From Microbacterium sp. (GTDB taxonomy: Bacteria; Actinomycetota; Actinomycetes; Actinomycetales; Microbacteriaceae), in the NCBI GenBank assembly GCA_003524435.1, contig DQHP01000113.1, forward strand, positions 1 to 24,016: a stretch of DNA of 24,016 nt. The letters are read 5' to 3'. How positions within the stretch are numbered: the first letter of the stretch is position 1; each line of letters opens with the position of its first letter. A program made the translations under genes and the position numbers. Under the pieces are notes generated by a model that saw only the letters and a list, made by a program, of their open reading frames with translations, did not search any database and was not told where the DNA came from. Shown here piece by piece: positions 22,864-24,016 of the stretch.

Positions 22864-22953
22864 GATTCTCCTGGCGCTGGTCGGATGTGACGAGCGGCCA
22901 AGTTCACGGCCGATTGTCCCTGCCAATGCGGGCAGAGGATCACTGCGAGTCTA
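22864..22953 (-). promoter_or_regulatory. Promoter and structured leader of the importer operon
   Basis: A -10-like TAGACT lies at 22953-22948 on the minus strand, implying a leader of about 75-80 nt. The leader can form two hairpins: TGCC/GGCA (22921-22924 with 22931-22934) and CGGCC/GGCCG (22895-22899 with 22908-22912). No DtxR/IdeR-type iron box and no cobalamin-riboswitch core is visible. The hairpins may be incidental. Confidence 0.35.
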
Positions 22954-22979
22954 GTGACGTATTCTGCGGCTCGGCGCAA

Positions 22980-23624
22980 TCAGCGACTATGCGCCTTGTC
23001 ATGCGTGGAGCGCATGTGATCGATGAGCCGGGCCGAGAACGCGGCGACGTCGCGCCGAGCGACGATCTCAGCCAGGTCACCGTGGTCCTTCACAATGGCT
23101 TCCATCCGCGTCTTGTCGTGCCACACCGAGCGGGTCGTCATGCGGCGCAGGCGATCACGCAGGCCTCGGTAGATGTCCGAGAGGATGTCGTTGCCACTGG
23201 CATTGACCAGCACGAGGTGGAACTCAGCATCCAGCGTCGTAAAAGTTGCGATGTCATCTGCTTCCATCGCTTCGCGAGTCTGATCCGTGATCTCACGGAG
23301 GCGCCTGCTCACGTTCTCCGCGGCGCTTGCGCTCGCCGCAATCGTGGTCATCGCATGCGTTTCAATGAGCTGGCGCGCCTCGAGGACCTGCTCCTTCTCT
23401 TCGGGCTGCACCGGAACGACGAGTGCGCCGCGTTTCGGGTACAGCTTCAGCCAGCCCTCGGCCTCAAGCCGCAGGAAGGCTTCACGCACCGGCGTGCGGC
23501 TGAGGCCGGTCGCTTCGACGAACTGCCCCTCGGTGATCAGTTCACCCGCGCTGATCGCGCCGTCGAGAATACGCTCGCGCACATGCTCGTAAACCTGATC
23601 CGATGCAGACATCGGCTGAGACAT
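22980..23624 (-). CDS. GntR-family regulator with FCD ligand-binding domain
   Basis: The 214-residue regulator has an N-terminal winged helix-turn-helix (about 8-70; LITEGQFVEATGLSRTPVREAFLRLEAEG) and an FCD domain with a complete metal set: D132 and H136 (LDAEFHLVL), H181 (KDHGDL) and H203 (IDHMRS). This class often binds carboxylates or sugars and controls an adjacent catabolic gene. ATG at 23624 has AAGGAGG 5 nt upstream, so the longer open frame is not used. It is divergent from an FAD-linked oxidase of the glycolate/lactate type, which suggests a 2-hydroxy-acid effector; that is inferred from context. Confidence 0.93.
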   Translation of the reverse strand: MSQPMSASDQVYEHVRERILDGAISAGELITEGQFVEATGLSRTPVREAFLRLEAEGWLKLYPKRGALVVPVQPEEKEQVLEARQLIETHAMTTIAASASAAENVSRRLREITDQTREAMEADDIATFTTLDAEFHLVLVNASGNDILSDIYRGLRDRLRRMTTRSVWHDKTRMEAIVKDHGDLAEIVARRDVAAFSARLIDHMRSTHDKAHSR

Positions 23625-23701
23625 GCGTGCCTCCTTCGTATCGGCATCCGGAATCGGTTTCCGTGTCGTTCTGTGTCGGCATCCACAGTAGCCCGAATTC
23701 C

Positions 23702-23744
23702 TCTTGCATCTATCTTGCATCTATGACGTATTCAAGGCTAGTGT
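23702..23744 (+). promoter_or_regulatory. Tandem 11-bp repeat and promoter before the FAD oxidase
   Basis: TCTTGCATCTA occurs twice back to back (23702-23712 and 23713-23723). The second copy contains TTGCAT at -35 distance (18 nt) from a -10-like TAGTGT (23739-23744). Further upstream, TCGGCATCC occurs twice (23641-23649 and 23676-23684) and CGGAA/TTCCG form a small dyad (23649-23663). These are candidate sites for the divergent GntR regulator. Confidence 0.4.
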
Positions 23745-23783
23745 CAGCTTCGAAAGCCGCATCCAGACGTGGGGAAGAATGAC

Positions 23784-24016
23784 ATGACAGCGACCGCGCA
23801 GCACGTAATCGATGAGTTGACGCAGGCCGTGCCCGCTGACGCGCTCATCACTGATCCCGCGTCTATGGACGCTTACCGGTGGGACCGGGCTCTGGACCCT
23901 CGCGCCGGAGTCCCGCTCGCCGTGGTGCGTCCGCAGTCCACCGAGCAGGTGCAGGAGACGGTGCGGATCGCCGCTCGCAACGGCGTGGCAATCGTGCCGC
24001 GAGGGGCTGGATCGGG
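23784..24016 (+). CDS. FAD-linked oxidase (GlcD/lactate dehydrogenase-like), 3' truncated by window edge
   Basis: The first 77 codons are present. The visible part is the start of a PCMH-type FAD-binding domain: an N-terminal helix (HVIDELTQAVPADALITD), DAYRWDRALDPRAGVPLAVVRP, STEQVQETVRIAARNGVAIV and the FAD-binding PRGAGSG at the very end. This layout is typical of GlcD-type 2-hydroxy-acid oxidases/dehydrogenases. The ATG at 23784 follows a GGGGAAG stretch. It is divergent from the FCD-type GntR regulator, which probably controls it. The catalytic part and substrate class lie outside the window. Confidence 0.88.
   Translation, partial: MTATAQHVIDELTQAVPADALITDPASMDAYRWDRALDPRAGVPLAVVRPQSTEQVQETVRIAARNGVAIVPRGAGS

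Noticed and set aside
21778..22890. Plus-strand open frame of about 370 codons opposite the binding-lipoprotein gene
   Set aside because: The minus strand encodes a complete lipoprotein with signal peptide and overlaps its operon partner; the plus frame is a codon-bias shadow.
22864..22979. Possible cobalamin riboswitch or IdeR/DtxR box before the importer operon
   Set aside because: I could not find the conserved riboswitch core or a TTAGG-type iron-box dyad in either strand.
22887..23726. Plus-strand open frame of about 279 codons opposite the GntR regulator
   Set aside because: The GntR gene has a full helix-turn-helix and FCD metal set; the opposite frame shows no recognisable domain.

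Overview
The window is high-GC DNA from an actinobacterium. Three things point there: the dense use of coenzyme F420 enzymes, near-obligate G/C in third codon positions, and several genes whose -10-like hexamer sits only 6-8 nt before the start codon (leaderless transcripts). A Microbacteriaceae-type genome fits best, but this is inferred from gene content only. I see no rRNA, tRNA, CRISPR array, insertion sequence or phage gene.

Layout. (1) 1-3538: the end of an ABC exporter ATPase and its permease face a LuxR-family sensor kinase. A 30-codon hydrophobic peptide lies directly upstream of the kinase on the same strand, and the response regulator is divergent. The shared intergenic region carries a 9-bp inverted repeat and a related second copy. 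(2) 3558-6122: a phosphotriesterase-like metallohydrolase and a CGNR zinc-finger regulator form one operon, divergent from an EamA transporter. A near-perfect 33-bp palindrome covers the transporter promoter. (3) 6247-8579: two unrecognised membrane proteins, a 14-codon micro-ORF and a VOC-fold protein. (4) 8615-14151: a methylcitrate-cycle operon, GntR regulator-prpD-prpB-prpC-thiolase, tightly overlapping, with twin TGTATAC operators in front. It should convert propionyl-CoA plus oxaloacetate to pyruvate plus succinate; the thiolase may generate the propionyl-CoA.

(5) 14191-19954: an F420 island. It holds an FGD-like paralogue that has lost the glucose-6-phosphate residues, cofE (F420 glutamylation), a genuine F420-dependent glucose-6-phosphate dehydrogenase, two more luciferase-like F420 oxidoreductases and an F420-type PPOX/FDOR-B protein. 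A RelBE-type toxin-antitoxin pair sits inside it. Together these cover one cofactor-maturation step, cofactor reduction and several likely consumers of F420H2.

(6) 19965-22863: a siderophore/cobalamin-type ABC importer (ATPase, permease, lipoprotein), fully overlapping in the order binding protein-permease-ATPase. (7) 22980-24016: an FCD-type GntR regulator divergent from the start of an FAD-linked oxidase that runs off the window.

The most interesting candidates are the peptide/kinase/regulator/exporter module, the FGD paralogue beside cofE and true fgd, and the palindrome between the CGNR gene and the transporter.
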